From Aurantiochytrium sp. KH105 (Eukaryota > Sar > Bigyra > Thraustochytrida > Thraustochytriidae), in the NCBI GenBank assembly GCA_003116975.1, contig BGKB01000119.1, forward strand, positions 163,923 through 227,922: a stretch of 64,000 nucleotides of DNA, written 5' to 3'. The notes under the pieces are model-generated. The model was not told where the DNA came from and made no database searches. It worked only from the letters and a program-made list of their open reading frames with translations. The position numbers were made by a program, and so were the translations under genes. Each line of letters opens with the position of its first letter. Position 1 is the stretch's first letter. Shown piece by piece: positions 8,934-17,279 of this stretch.

Positions 8934-10415
8934 ATGGACTCGTTCGCACAAAGAACACCGACATCGGCGACGACGCGGCGGATGCCCTGGATGACGTCCG
9001 CGTTGCTGGCGTCCGCACTGGTGCTCATGGCGTGTTCCTTGGCTCTAGAACTAGGGACAGGTACCGTCCTGCTGTGTAGATTCTCCGTCCTGCTGTGCAG
9101 ATTCTCCATCTCGGAGACAGAATCCAACAACCCGCGGACGGTCGGTCTTCAAGGCAAGCTCGATGAGGTCCTCAAAGGCGTCGCCAACTCGCTCCCGTAC
9201 GAAAAACAGGCGGCCCAAGAGGGAAAAGGCGCAGACACAGACCCGTACAACTCGGACGCCCCCTCGATTGAAAGCGCAGACCCCGAAACCTCAGAGGAGA
9301 AGAGCGACATCGCCTTGTTCCTCGCCAATAGCAAGGTCGAACATATAGATCCGCATCTGAGAGGCAAGACGGCCGTCTTTACACACGTGCACAAGGCCGG
9401 CGGGTCGACGTTTTGCTATCTCGCCCGATTGAACATGGAGCAGACCCCGGGCGGAAACTGCAACCCAGCGCCTATGCTTTCTCGCTTTGCCATTTCTCGC
9501 GGGACTCCCGAAGACTTTGACCGCGTGATCGCAGAAACTCGCAGACTCAATCGCACCTTTGTCGCGACAGAATGGACTTTGCCCGAAGTCTTGCCGCAGC
9601 GAGACGATATCGTTCATGTCACTCTCTTGCGCAACCCCCTCGGACGCATGGAATCGCACTACGCAATGGCGATGGACAAAGCCTACAAAAAGCTCAAGGA
9701 GTCCAGGAAGAACTCGTGTCTCTTTGCTCCTGGCCTCCTCTCCAGGTTCGAGATTCGTCGGGCCAGAAAAGACCTGACTCTCGCCGCCAAATCACGTCTG
9801 TACTATTCCAAAACTACACCCGACAATTGGCAGACCCGGGTGTTTTGTGGACCGCTGTGCGCGCGGATTCCGTACGGCCAGCTCACACGCGAACACCTCG
9901 AGCTGGCCAAGAACCGGCTACAGAGTACGTATGCTGCCGTGGGCATTCTTGATAACTTTCGTCAGACGGTTCTGCTCATGCACGAAACCTTGCAGTGGGA
10001 GACAGACCCCAAGAAACTCTTCTCGAAACACAAAGGAACAAACCATGGAGGTCTCACAGTATTACAGCGCGTCGAGCAAGAGTCAGCAAAGCAGCCGGAG
10101 TTGCTCGAGTTCGCAAAGTGGTTCCACGCCACCAATTTGCTCGACATTGAGCTGTACAACTTTGCGCGGGGCATTTTCAAGCGTCAGCTCCAGTATTTTG
10201 GTATCCCGGCCGAGATCGGCCCGGACGTCAGCTTGGACTTTGTCTCGCCCAACCAAAAGGTGACGACCGCGGCCGAGCTCAAGGCTATGGTCGACGAGTA
10301 CGCTGTGTCATGCTCCACCCAGTGCTGCACCAAGCAGTGTGGTCCCATTGGCAACTATTGGTACAATGTTGCTAGCCAAATCGACATGGTTCCGGTCCGC
10401 AGAAAGTGGTGTTAG
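8934..10415 (+). CDS. type II membrane P-loop carbohydrate sulfotransferase, array copy 4
   Basis: 493 residues from the Met at 8934, which corresponds to the start chosen for copy 3. The architecture is the same: TM helix at ~18-38, acidic stem, PAPS loop AVFTHVHKAGGST, 3'-phosphate motif LLRNPLGRMESHYAMAM, and the DNWQTR, HATNLLDIELYN and CSTQCCTKQCGPIG blocks. The extra 7 residues come from a 21-bp tandem duplication that doubles VLLCRFS just after the TM region. Compared with copy 3 the core is almost unchanged, except that residues corresponding to 249-271 and 353-358 carry twelve substitutions, mostly to Arg or Lys. Upstream in-frame Met codons exist (8784) but the 8934 start is better supported by the paralogue. 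The acceptor is unknown; the added basic charge suggests a more anionic one. Confidence 0.87.
   Translation: MDSFAQRTPTSATTRRMPWMTSALLASALVLMACSLALELGTGTVLLCRFSVLLCRFSISETESNNPRTVGLQGKLDEVLKGVANSLPYEKQAAQEGKGADTDPYNSDAPSIESADPETSEEKSDIALFLANSKVEHIDPHLRGKTAVFTHVHKAGGSTFCYLARLNMEQTPGGNCNPAPMLSRFAISRGTPEDFDRVIAETRRLNRTFVATEWTLPEVLPQRDDIVHVTLLRNPLGRMESHYAMAMDKAYKKLKESRKNSCLFAPGLLSRFEIRRARKDLTLAAKSRLYYSKTTPDNWQTRVFCGPLCARIPYGQLTREHLELAKNRLQSTYAAVGILDNFRQTVLLMHETLQWETDPKKLFSKHKGTNHGGLTVLQRVEQESAKQPELLEFAKWFHATNLLDIELYNFARGIFKRQLQYFGIPAEIGPDVSLDFVSPNQKVTTAAELKAMVDEYAVSCSTQCCTKQCGPIGNYWYNVASQIDMVPVRRKWC
9066..9107 (+). repeat. in-frame 21-bp tandem duplication inside sulfotransferase copy 4
   Basis: GTCCTGCTGTGTAGATTCTC plus C at 9066-9086 is followed by a copy differing at one base (9087-9107). 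Copy 3 has a single unit at the matching place, so the duplication happened after, or was lost in, one paralogue. It encodes VLLCRFS twice. Confidence 0.93.
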
Positions 10416-11214
10416 AACTCTTTTGAAGACGCCTTTGCCAGAGGGCTTTGCACATTTACTTTGTCGCTGCCTTTTTCCCCCGAGAAATACTCGCCCACAT
10501 TTATTTACCTGTCAACTGAATTTGTAGTGTTGGTTTTCCCGTTCGAGTTGGCCTATTTTGCTTGTTGTACGCGCCCTTTTCATTCTGTCCGTCTGAATCG
10601 CAAGGCTGGCAAAACACACTGCGCAATCATTTTGTTGGAAGTCTTCAGGCGAGGGTGTTGACGTCTTTCGCTGCTTTCCTCACCAGCCTGCCTGCCTGCC
10701 TGCTTGACATCAACGACGGCTTTATCGCCTTCCGCCACGATCCTCACGAGCATGGACAACAAAATCACGATTTCCATCGAGGAGCCAAGCATCCTCACTC
10801 TCAATCAAAGACGAGAACAATCGCCCTTTACCTTTTCTGCACCGCCCGTCCAAGCGTCCCGCCAGCCGCAAGCAGCCAACACAGCCTTCGTTCGGCCCTT
10901 CGGAGAGGCCCTCGCGAGTCCCGGCTCCCGGCCCTTCTGGCCGGCCCTGCTCTCTGCTCTGAGAGCGGCTCTTCTACGCCCGGCTAGTAGTGGATCCAGC
11001 GAGGACTCGGACTGGACTGGACTGCGCTCCCAGACCTCGCCGCAGATCATGCAGACGCGAGCTGCCGCGGCCGCAGCGAGCCCGCCTGCCCGCTCCGGCT
11101 GAGGCGGCGCGCGCGAGGGCGCTGGCGCTCGGCCCGGCGCCGCTCCGGCCGCAGCCTGCGCGAGAGGGCTGCGTCGCGGACGGGGCGCTGATTTCGGGAC
11201 CAAGTGCGCGGCCG

Positions 11215-12582
11215 ATGCGCGTGCGGAGCCCGGTCTCGGCGCGCTCAGAGAGCGACGCGTGTCGGCAGACGCAGCGAAGGCCGCTGCCGGCGCCCGCGAG
11301 GACATGGCGCCTCGCGTCTTGCGCCGCCACCGTCGCTCTCAGCGTTCTCGTGGCCGTGGCGCTTTTCACGCGATTCGTCGGGCTCGAGCACCTTGTGAGC
11401 GGCCAGAGCGCTCTTGACGCGCACGACGAAGACAACGACTTCGCGAACAACGCTGAAACGCTACTCGTTGCAAATCGTGAGCGCGACCCTGCCGAACGAG
11501 GGGTCTTCAAGCGAAAGTTCGTCGCCGTCTTTCTGCACATTCACAAGAGCGGCGGGACAACAATGTGTTATCTAGCATGCAAGCGAGAACGTGCCGTGCG
11601 TGACACAAACTGCAATATGTATGGCGGCGAGGAGCGCATTAAATTCTCCAACGGGTCTCCCGATGAGTTTGCAGGTCTAATTGACAAATATCACAAAGAC
11701 AAGCGGCGCAGGCTCACCTTTCTCGCCAGCGAGTGGTATTTGCCGGCACAGCTTCCGGCGCGAAACGACATCAAATACATGACGATGCTGCGCGATCCGC
11801 TTGCACGTATGGAGTCGCACTTTCACATGGCCTTTGAACAGGTGCTCAAACTCGTCAAGAACTCGCCTGGTACCTTTGCTTCGCGGCGACGCCGCTACAG
11901 CGATGGAATGCCCTCGTGGCAAGATCTCCGTCGTGTGAGCAAATCTACGAACTCTGCGAGTTCCATTCGTTTATACTTTGCGCTTAATGTACCCGACAAC
12001 TGGCAAACCCGGGCAGTGTGTGGACCAGCCTGCGCCAAGATCCCATTCGGGAGGCTCACAGATGAACACTATGAGATCGCGCGGCATCGTCTCGAGCATG
12101 ACTTCGCTGTCGTTGGCATCCTCGAACACTTTGAGACAAGTATCACGCTCATTCACGACTTGCTTCAGTGGAGAGGCAATAGCAGCGACGAGTTTCGAGA
12201 ACATCACGGCACGAATCACGGCGGCCTCAGCGCTCTTGCGCGTCTCGAGGAAAATACGGCTGGTGATCCTCAGCTTCTGGACTTTGCCAAGTGGTGGCAC
12301 GCCGTCAATCTCTACGACATCCGACTCTACAATGTCGGTCGTGATATTCTCCAGCGGCAAGCCGCAGCAGCTGGATTGAAGGTGGACATGGGTCCTGATG
12401 CCGCCCATGAATTTGTGTCGCCTGATGGATCCGTAATGTCTGAAGACGACCTCCGCGCTATGCTTGATGCCAATGTCGCTACCCGAAACTGTACAACACA
12501 ATGCTGTCTCGAGAAATGCGCGCCGATTGGCACCTTTTGGATGAAAACAGCTGTTGAACTCGGAATGGCGCCATCGTCTTGA
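11215..12582 (+). CDS. type II membrane P-loop carbohydrate sulfotransferase, array copy 5 (most divergent)
   Basis: 455 residues from the Met at 11215. The ORF is open upstream to a Met at 10990, but that stretch is Arg/Pro/Ala-rich and would bury the signal anchor. A TM helix spans ~33-53, the stem is short, and the PAPS loop is VAVFLHIHKSGGTT (~103-116). The ASEW block and the 3'-phosphate motif MLRDPLARMESHF follow. DNWQTRAVCGPACAKIPFG, FAKWWHAVNLYDIRLYN and CTTQCCLEKCAPIG are conserved. It differs from copies 1-4 by SHF for SHY, a shorter stem, and Arg/Lys clusters after the 3'-phosphate motif. It is the last gene of the array and is followed by its own 21-bp repeat. Identification is firm at superfamily level only. 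Confidence 0.85.
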   Translation: MRVRSPVSARSESDACRQTQRRPLPAPARTWRLASCAATVALSVLVAVALFTRFVGLEHLVSGQSALDAHDEDNDFANNAETLLVANRERDPAERGVFKRKFVAVFLHIHKSGGTTMCYLACKRERAVRDTNCNMYGGEERIKFSNGSPDEFAGLIDKYHKDKRRRLTFLASEWYLPAQLPARNDIKYMTMLRDPLARMESHFHMAFEQVLKLVKNSPGTFASRRRRYSDGMPSWQDLRRVSKSTNSASSIRLYFALNVPDNWQTRAVCGPACAKIPFGRLTDEHYEIARHRLEHDFAVVGILEHFETSITLIHDLLQWRGNSSDEFREHHGTNHGGLSALARLEENTAGDPQLLDFAKWWHAVNLYDIRLYNVGRDILQRQAAAAGLKVDMGPDAAHEFVSPDGSVMSEDDLRAMLDANVATRNCTTQCCLEKCAPIGTFWMKTAVELGMAPSS

Positions 12583-12663
12583 TTGACAGTGAACAAATCG
12601 CAGCAAGTACTGCTGACTGACCTGACAGTGGGCTATTTCCGGGTTTGCTCTCCTTCCGGTGGC

Positions 12664-12726
12664 TTAGCTCTCCTCCCGGATGGATTAGCTCTCTTCCCGG
12701 ATGGATTAGCTCTCTTCCCGGATGGA
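12664..12726. repeat. 21-bp minisatellite, 3 units, in the 3' flank of sulfotransferase copy 5
   Basis: The unit TTAGCTCTCTTCCCGGATGG plus A is repeated three times, with one T/C difference in the first unit, about 80 bp after the stop. Its sequence is unrelated to the 21-bp repeat after copy 1. Confidence 0.92.
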
Positions 12727-12887
12727 TTGGCTGGCCCATGCTCCAGCGCTAACGAGCACTTCTTATCAATAAAATGGATGGTGGTTGCTCCACAAATGTG
12801 CGATTGAGGACAATGCAATCCGTCATGCGATGGGCGTCGAAGATTCCTGCTTTCCCTCTACTTCGACCTGCTTTCTCTCCACTTCGA

Positions 12888-12908
12888 CCCCCCCTCCCCC
12901 CCCCCCCC
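12888..12908. repeat. poly-C tract followed by poly-T
   Basis: Near-uninterrupted C run with one T, then six T, comparable to the tracts at 7778 and 55221. On the minus strand it could form a G-rich structure. Confidence 0.8.
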
Positions 12909-13398
12909 CTTTTTTAACATCCTTGTTGATGAATCGCGGCGTGACCCTTTGCAGTGCGCCCGCAAAACCAACGGTCGCCTCACATCTGCTTCTTCTATTT
13001 CCTGTTTCTCCATTTCTCGCACGCCGCGGCAGCAAGTTTGCACCACCCATGGTAGTAACGATCGTGCCGTGCATGCTTGGGATCCTTCATGCGACGAGGA
13101 GCTTGATAATAAGTGCAAATCCAGTTTGCGCACGCGGCGCGCGTCGCAACGGCAGAGCGGAGAAAAGAGGAGGTGGAGGGTCGGCCGGCAAGACTAGCTA
13201 GCCTGGGAAGGGGGGACATATTTTTCTTTCCTCTTTAACTTTTTTTTGTTTGTTTTGGGACGATTTTGCGGAAAAAGACCTCGCCAAGGGTGAGCGAGAC
13301 TTACTCATCGTGTTGGGCGTTCACTGCACGTGAGATGAGCGCGGGACGCCATCTCTGCTGCAGATGCGGCACCGTGACGCGACAATGCAAGCTGGCAG

Positions 13399-13459
<61 letters not shown>
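13399..13459 (+). repeat. (AAGC)15 microsatellite
   Basis: Perfect tetranucleotide array, the longest AAGC tract in the window. Confidence 0.95.
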
Positions 13460-13969
13460 TTTGAGTCAGCGACTCAGCTGACGCATACAAGAGAAACCGA
13501 ACAATGACCAACATGTACATTCTCCATGCGCTACGCTGCGTCGGTTAGGGAGCCGCGCCATCAAGGCGGTCGTCTTACGGTCTCTGAGGTGCTGGTGTGT
13601 CAGTTTCCTCCCCTACTTTGTCAACTTTAAAAACTGAGGTTTCTCGCTTCTTTGCGTCTCAACCACCTGTCTTTGATGCCACTGATACACATGTCGCTGA
13701 TGCTCTCCACCTTGAACTCCCCATTCTCGAGAACTCCGCGGCCCCGAGGTCCATCTTTCGGCGGGCTTGTCAACCGTTTCAGTCTCCCTCATCGAGAATG
13801 AGCCGCGGCAGCTAGCCAGTCAGACTTGCAGCCAGCACACTTGTACGCACTTGCGCGCACTAGTAGTAGTAAGAGGATGGAGTGCAGGCAGGACGCTCGA
13901 ACCAACGATCACAACGGTAGTTCATTTCATGGAAGCGAAGCGAAAAGAGCCCTCCCTCGAAAAGCGAAC

Positions 13970-13971
<2 letters not shown>

Positions 13972-14003
<32 letters not shown>

Positions 14004-14006
14004 CAC
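13972..14006 (+). repeat. (GGCA)n microsatellite
   Basis: About eight perfect GGCA units roughly 165 bp upstream of the first Cys-rich gene. Confidence 0.93.
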
Positions 14007-14170
14007 GGACAGGCATCTCTCACCAGAACAATCACAACACAACGAAAGCAAATCGATAACGCGAACGCCAAGGACAATCAGCCAAATAGAAGTGAGAGCC
14101 GTCGAGCGAAGGCAAGAAGAGAGGAGAAGCATTAGCTGGAGCTGTCAGCTGCGCCACGCACTAGGCAAGA

Positions 14171-15266
14171 ATGGCGCCCCAGGCCTTCCTTTCGCTCTTC
14201 CTTGCAGCCTTGCTGCTCGTGACTGCGCAGGCGCAACACCTGCGCAACCTTCGCAGACGCAGGCGAAAGTCGAACTCGACTAGCGTTCCGGAAATTTGCG
14301 AATTCATCTACGAGCAGGACATTCTCGAGCAGTTCTCACAGTGCGCCAACGACGCTGAAGTGCTGGCCCAGGACGAGTTCGATTGCTCCGCCGATGAACT
14401 GCAAAACTACGATGCCTGCAGCTCGCGACCCGAGTGCTCTTGGTGGCACCTTCTCGGCCAAGACCTTTGCATGCCGTACGTTCTAGTGATCATTTTTGCG
14501 CAGCCGACGCTGAAGAATTTGCGCAGGTTGTCTTTTTGGCTTGCCGCTTGCATACGAATAAAACTAACCGCGCGACCTTGCTCTTCCTCTTCCTTCCTTT
14601 TCATTTCAATACGCTCCCAGAAACCCATGCTTTCGGTACGTTGAGCCAAACAAACACCAGATACACGCTTTCGCAAACAAACAAACAAACAGTATTCCAC
14701 TAACTTGCTCAAGGGTCTGCGTTCCACAGAATCAACAACGGTCTCTGCACGATCCAGAACACGGGCGGGCGCTGCGTCTGGTACACCCGCGAGCAGAACA
14801 AGGAGGTGCGCGGCATCAACGCCCCCGGATGCTACAAGTCTCCTTGCAGCAATCCTCTTGATAACACGCCTAGTGGCTGTGCTGACAAGTCGGACGCGTT
14901 CTACGGGTAAGTTGAGCGAGACGATAAATCCAGCAAGAAGATTATTGCAGTGGGTCTAACATTGTTGTCGGAAATGTATTGCTTTTTTGACCATGATCGC
15001 AATGCAGCTGCGTCTGGTGCCCAAAATACGAGGGTCAAGCCTATGGCTGCATGAACGCCAAGAGCACTTCGCAAGCGCAGTGCTGGAATGTGAACGGCCC
15101 TGGCGCTTTGCCAGGCTGCAACGACTGCAAGCAGAAAAAATTTGGCACCTGTAAAGACTCCGAGTGCAGGAAGAACTGCTGCCAGTCCCCTCTCTGTCTC
15201 TGCGATCTGTCAGAAGGAGAGAGAGGGGTTGACGAGGTGGCCATCAACATTCTCTCTGGCCGCTAA
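14171..15266 (+). CDS. secreted cysteine-rich protein, tandem copy 1 (three exons)
   Basis: Spliced as 14171-14475, 14730-14906 and 15008-15266, giving 246 residues. Donors are GTACGT and GTAAGT, acceptors CACAG and TGCAG, and both introns are phase 2. The N-terminus is a clear signal peptide (MAPQAFLSLFLAALLLVTAQ), followed by a basic run with LRRRRRK that could be a processing site. Exon 1 carries CEFIYEQ and CSWWHLL, exon 2 carries CTIQNTGGRCVWY and CYKSPCSNPLDNTPSGC, and exon 3 carries CVWCPKYEGQAYGCMNAK and CRKNCCQSPLCLCDL. The repeated C-x-W words and dense Cys suggest a disulfide-bonded extracellular protein with slight resemblance to PSI-type modules. No family was recognised. The tandem partner at 15782 has the same gene structure. 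Confidence 0.8.
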
Positions 15267-15614
15267 GGAGCGTATAGCACCACTACATCATGTAAAGAAA
15301 AATAGTGTGAGCCAGCCTAGTACCCGCTTGTCTTCGAGCCATCTTCGCGAGCCTTTCACTGGCCTCGCGTGATCCATGTGAAGAGATCAATGGCGTCCGT
15401 CGCGTCTGTTGGCTCGACCGACCCGCATATCTACTCCTACCGCCATTGTTGGTCGGTGGACCGGACGCGGACCCCGTCGTCGTGCAAGTCAAATTGCGGG
15501 CGTTGTTCACATGTCAATTGCAAAGATCGCGTACTACAAGATTAGTCTATACTATACCATGTATGTATAGCATACTCGAACCCGTGCCGCGGCGTGCAGC
15601 GATCTTTTCTTTCG

Positions 15615-15637
15615 GACAAGCAAGCAAGCAAGCAAGG
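15615..15637 (+). repeat. (AAGC)n microsatellite
   Basis: About five AAGC units, then AAGG units, ~150 bp upstream of the second Cys-rich gene start. Confidence 0.88.
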
Positions 15638-15781
15638 AAGGAAGTCAAACAAGCAGCAGATCTACAAACCGCGAAGCTAGTGACTGGCGGAGCGGCGGAC
15701 ACCGAGTGGTACACCGAGAAGAGCGCGCAAACGGAGGAGGCGAGCCCGAGCGAAGGCATAAGAAAAGGATCGACGAGCGAA

Positions 15782-16938
15782 ATGCTGGGCGCAAAGGTGT
15801 GCTTACTGCTGGCGCTGGCCTTGGTCGCGCTCACGATCTGCGTGGAGGCGGCGAGCCTGCGCCAAAATGTCCTCGAGACCCTGAACGAGCTCAACTCGCT
15901 GAGCTCGAGCGCCAGAGGGCGTCGTCGTCGTCGTCGCAGCAAGCCCAGTTCTGTGCCCCCTGTTTGCGAGGAAATCTACAACATGGAAATGGCAACAACC
16001 TTTTCGGATTGTATCAATAGCGCGGAGGTGAAAGGTCAAACTGGCGTCGACTGCTCGGCCGCAGACATGCAGAACTATGATGCATGTGCTTCTAACCTCG
16101 CTTGCGTGTGGTGGCATCTCAACGAGGACGTCCCGGATCAGTGTATGCCGTACGTTGAATTCGACTCTTGATGTCTGTACACTTTTTCTGAAGGTGATGT
16201 GTCATCTAACAAATTCTCTTTGCCCATGCGGAAAAAACAAACCTCTGCTTTGCGACTCGTACCTTATCAGAAACCCTTGTTACCGGTAGGTCTCACGTTT
16301 GCGCTCTTTCAAAAAATGGGACGTAGAAGAAGTGGCTAACCGCCTTCGCTTTGACAAATTCAATGAATGTAGCATCAACAACGGTCTCTGTACAATCCAG
16401 AACACTGGCGGACGCTGCGTCTGGTACACGCAAGAACAAAACGAACAAATCAATGGCGTCAAGTCTCCGGGCTGTTACAAGTCTCCGTGCAGCAACCCGC
16501 TTGACAACACGCCGAGTGGTTGCGAAGGAAAGAGCAATGCCTTTTACGAGTACGTTTTCTGATCCCTCTTTCATTCAATCATTCAATCATTCACCAATCA
16601 AAAACTCTCAGGAACGTAGAACACTCACCCTTTTTCTCATTAGATGCGTTTGGTGCCCCAAGTACAAGGGTCAGGCATACGGCTGCATGAACGCAAAGAC
16701 CGAGTCGAGCGCGCAGTGCTGGAATATTAATGGCGTTGGGTCCACACCGGGATGCAACAGCTGCATGCAAGAGGAGTTTGGAACTTGCGAATCGGAGAAA
16801 TGTAAGAAGAATTGCTGCCAGTCTCCCCTTTGCACTTGTGATCTCAGTGATACGTCCAAGCCCGGATCGCCTGGTACCGCGATCGATATCATCATTCCAG
16901 ATGATAGTACGACTCAAGATGTGAGTACTACCGAGTGA
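15782..16938 (+). CDS. secreted cysteine-rich protein, tandem copy 2 (three exons)
   Basis: Spliced as 15782-16149, 16373-16549 and 16644-16938, giving 279 residues. Both donors are GTACGT, the acceptors are TGTAG and ATTAG, and both introns are phase 2 at the same places as in copy 1. Exon 2 is 177 nt in both genes. A signal peptide (MLGAKVCLLLALALVALTIC) is followed by ~35 residues and a run of six Arg. Cys blocks match copy 1: CEEIYNME, CVWWHL, CTIQNTGGRCVWY, CYKSPCSNPLDNTPSGC, CVWCPKYKGQAYGCMNAK and CKKNCCQSPLCTCDL. The C-terminus is longer and rich in Ser/Thr/Asp. The stop TGA overlaps a GTGAGT word, so a further 3' exon cannot be excluded. Function unknown; probably extracellular. Confidence 0.8.
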
Positions 16939-17279
16939 GTACCACCAGCCTTCCACATTTCCTAACGAGAAATCAAAATCAGAATGTCTCCTTTCCAATT
17001 CCTCTCTTCATCCTTTCTTTCAAAAGCAAAAGCTTATAGCTCGCCGATGATCACCAACTAGCGGCGCGGGACCCCATCCCGAAGAATTGGACCCTGATCA
17101 GCACAGGTGGTATCATAGTACACACCCTTCGTTTTTGTCAAGGTGTGCACTCTCGAATTGAAGTATGGGTGGGATCCATTTGGGCTCATCACGATATGTG
17201 TTCACCGGGCGCGAACCTCCGCGGGCGTCCAGGTCTTGAGCAGGCTGGCGGGTAGGCTCCAGTCAGGCTGGGCCAGCCC

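Larger units (their letters stand above)
8795..10940 (+). repeat. segmental duplication, unit B (carries sulfotransferase copy 4)
   Basis: Second copy of the 5545-7695 block in the same orientation. The sequence between the units (7696-8794) is not repeated after unit B, so this is not a simple tandem copy of everything from 5545 to 8794. The 3' flank of unit B runs directly into the upstream region of copy 5. Confidence 0.9.
12727..14170. other. repeat-rich intergenic stretch between the sulfotransferase array and the Cys-rich gene pair
   Basis: No gene is supported. The stretch holds a poly-C run (12888-12908), the longest AAGC microsatellite of the window and a GGCA microsatellite. An ORF at 13597-13815 has passable composition but no domain. 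Confidence 0.6.

Noticed and set aside
13597-13815. 72-residue ORF with fairly protein-like composition
   Set aside because: No homologous motif, no splice sites that extend it convincingly, and repeats on both sides; could be a remnant but unsupported.
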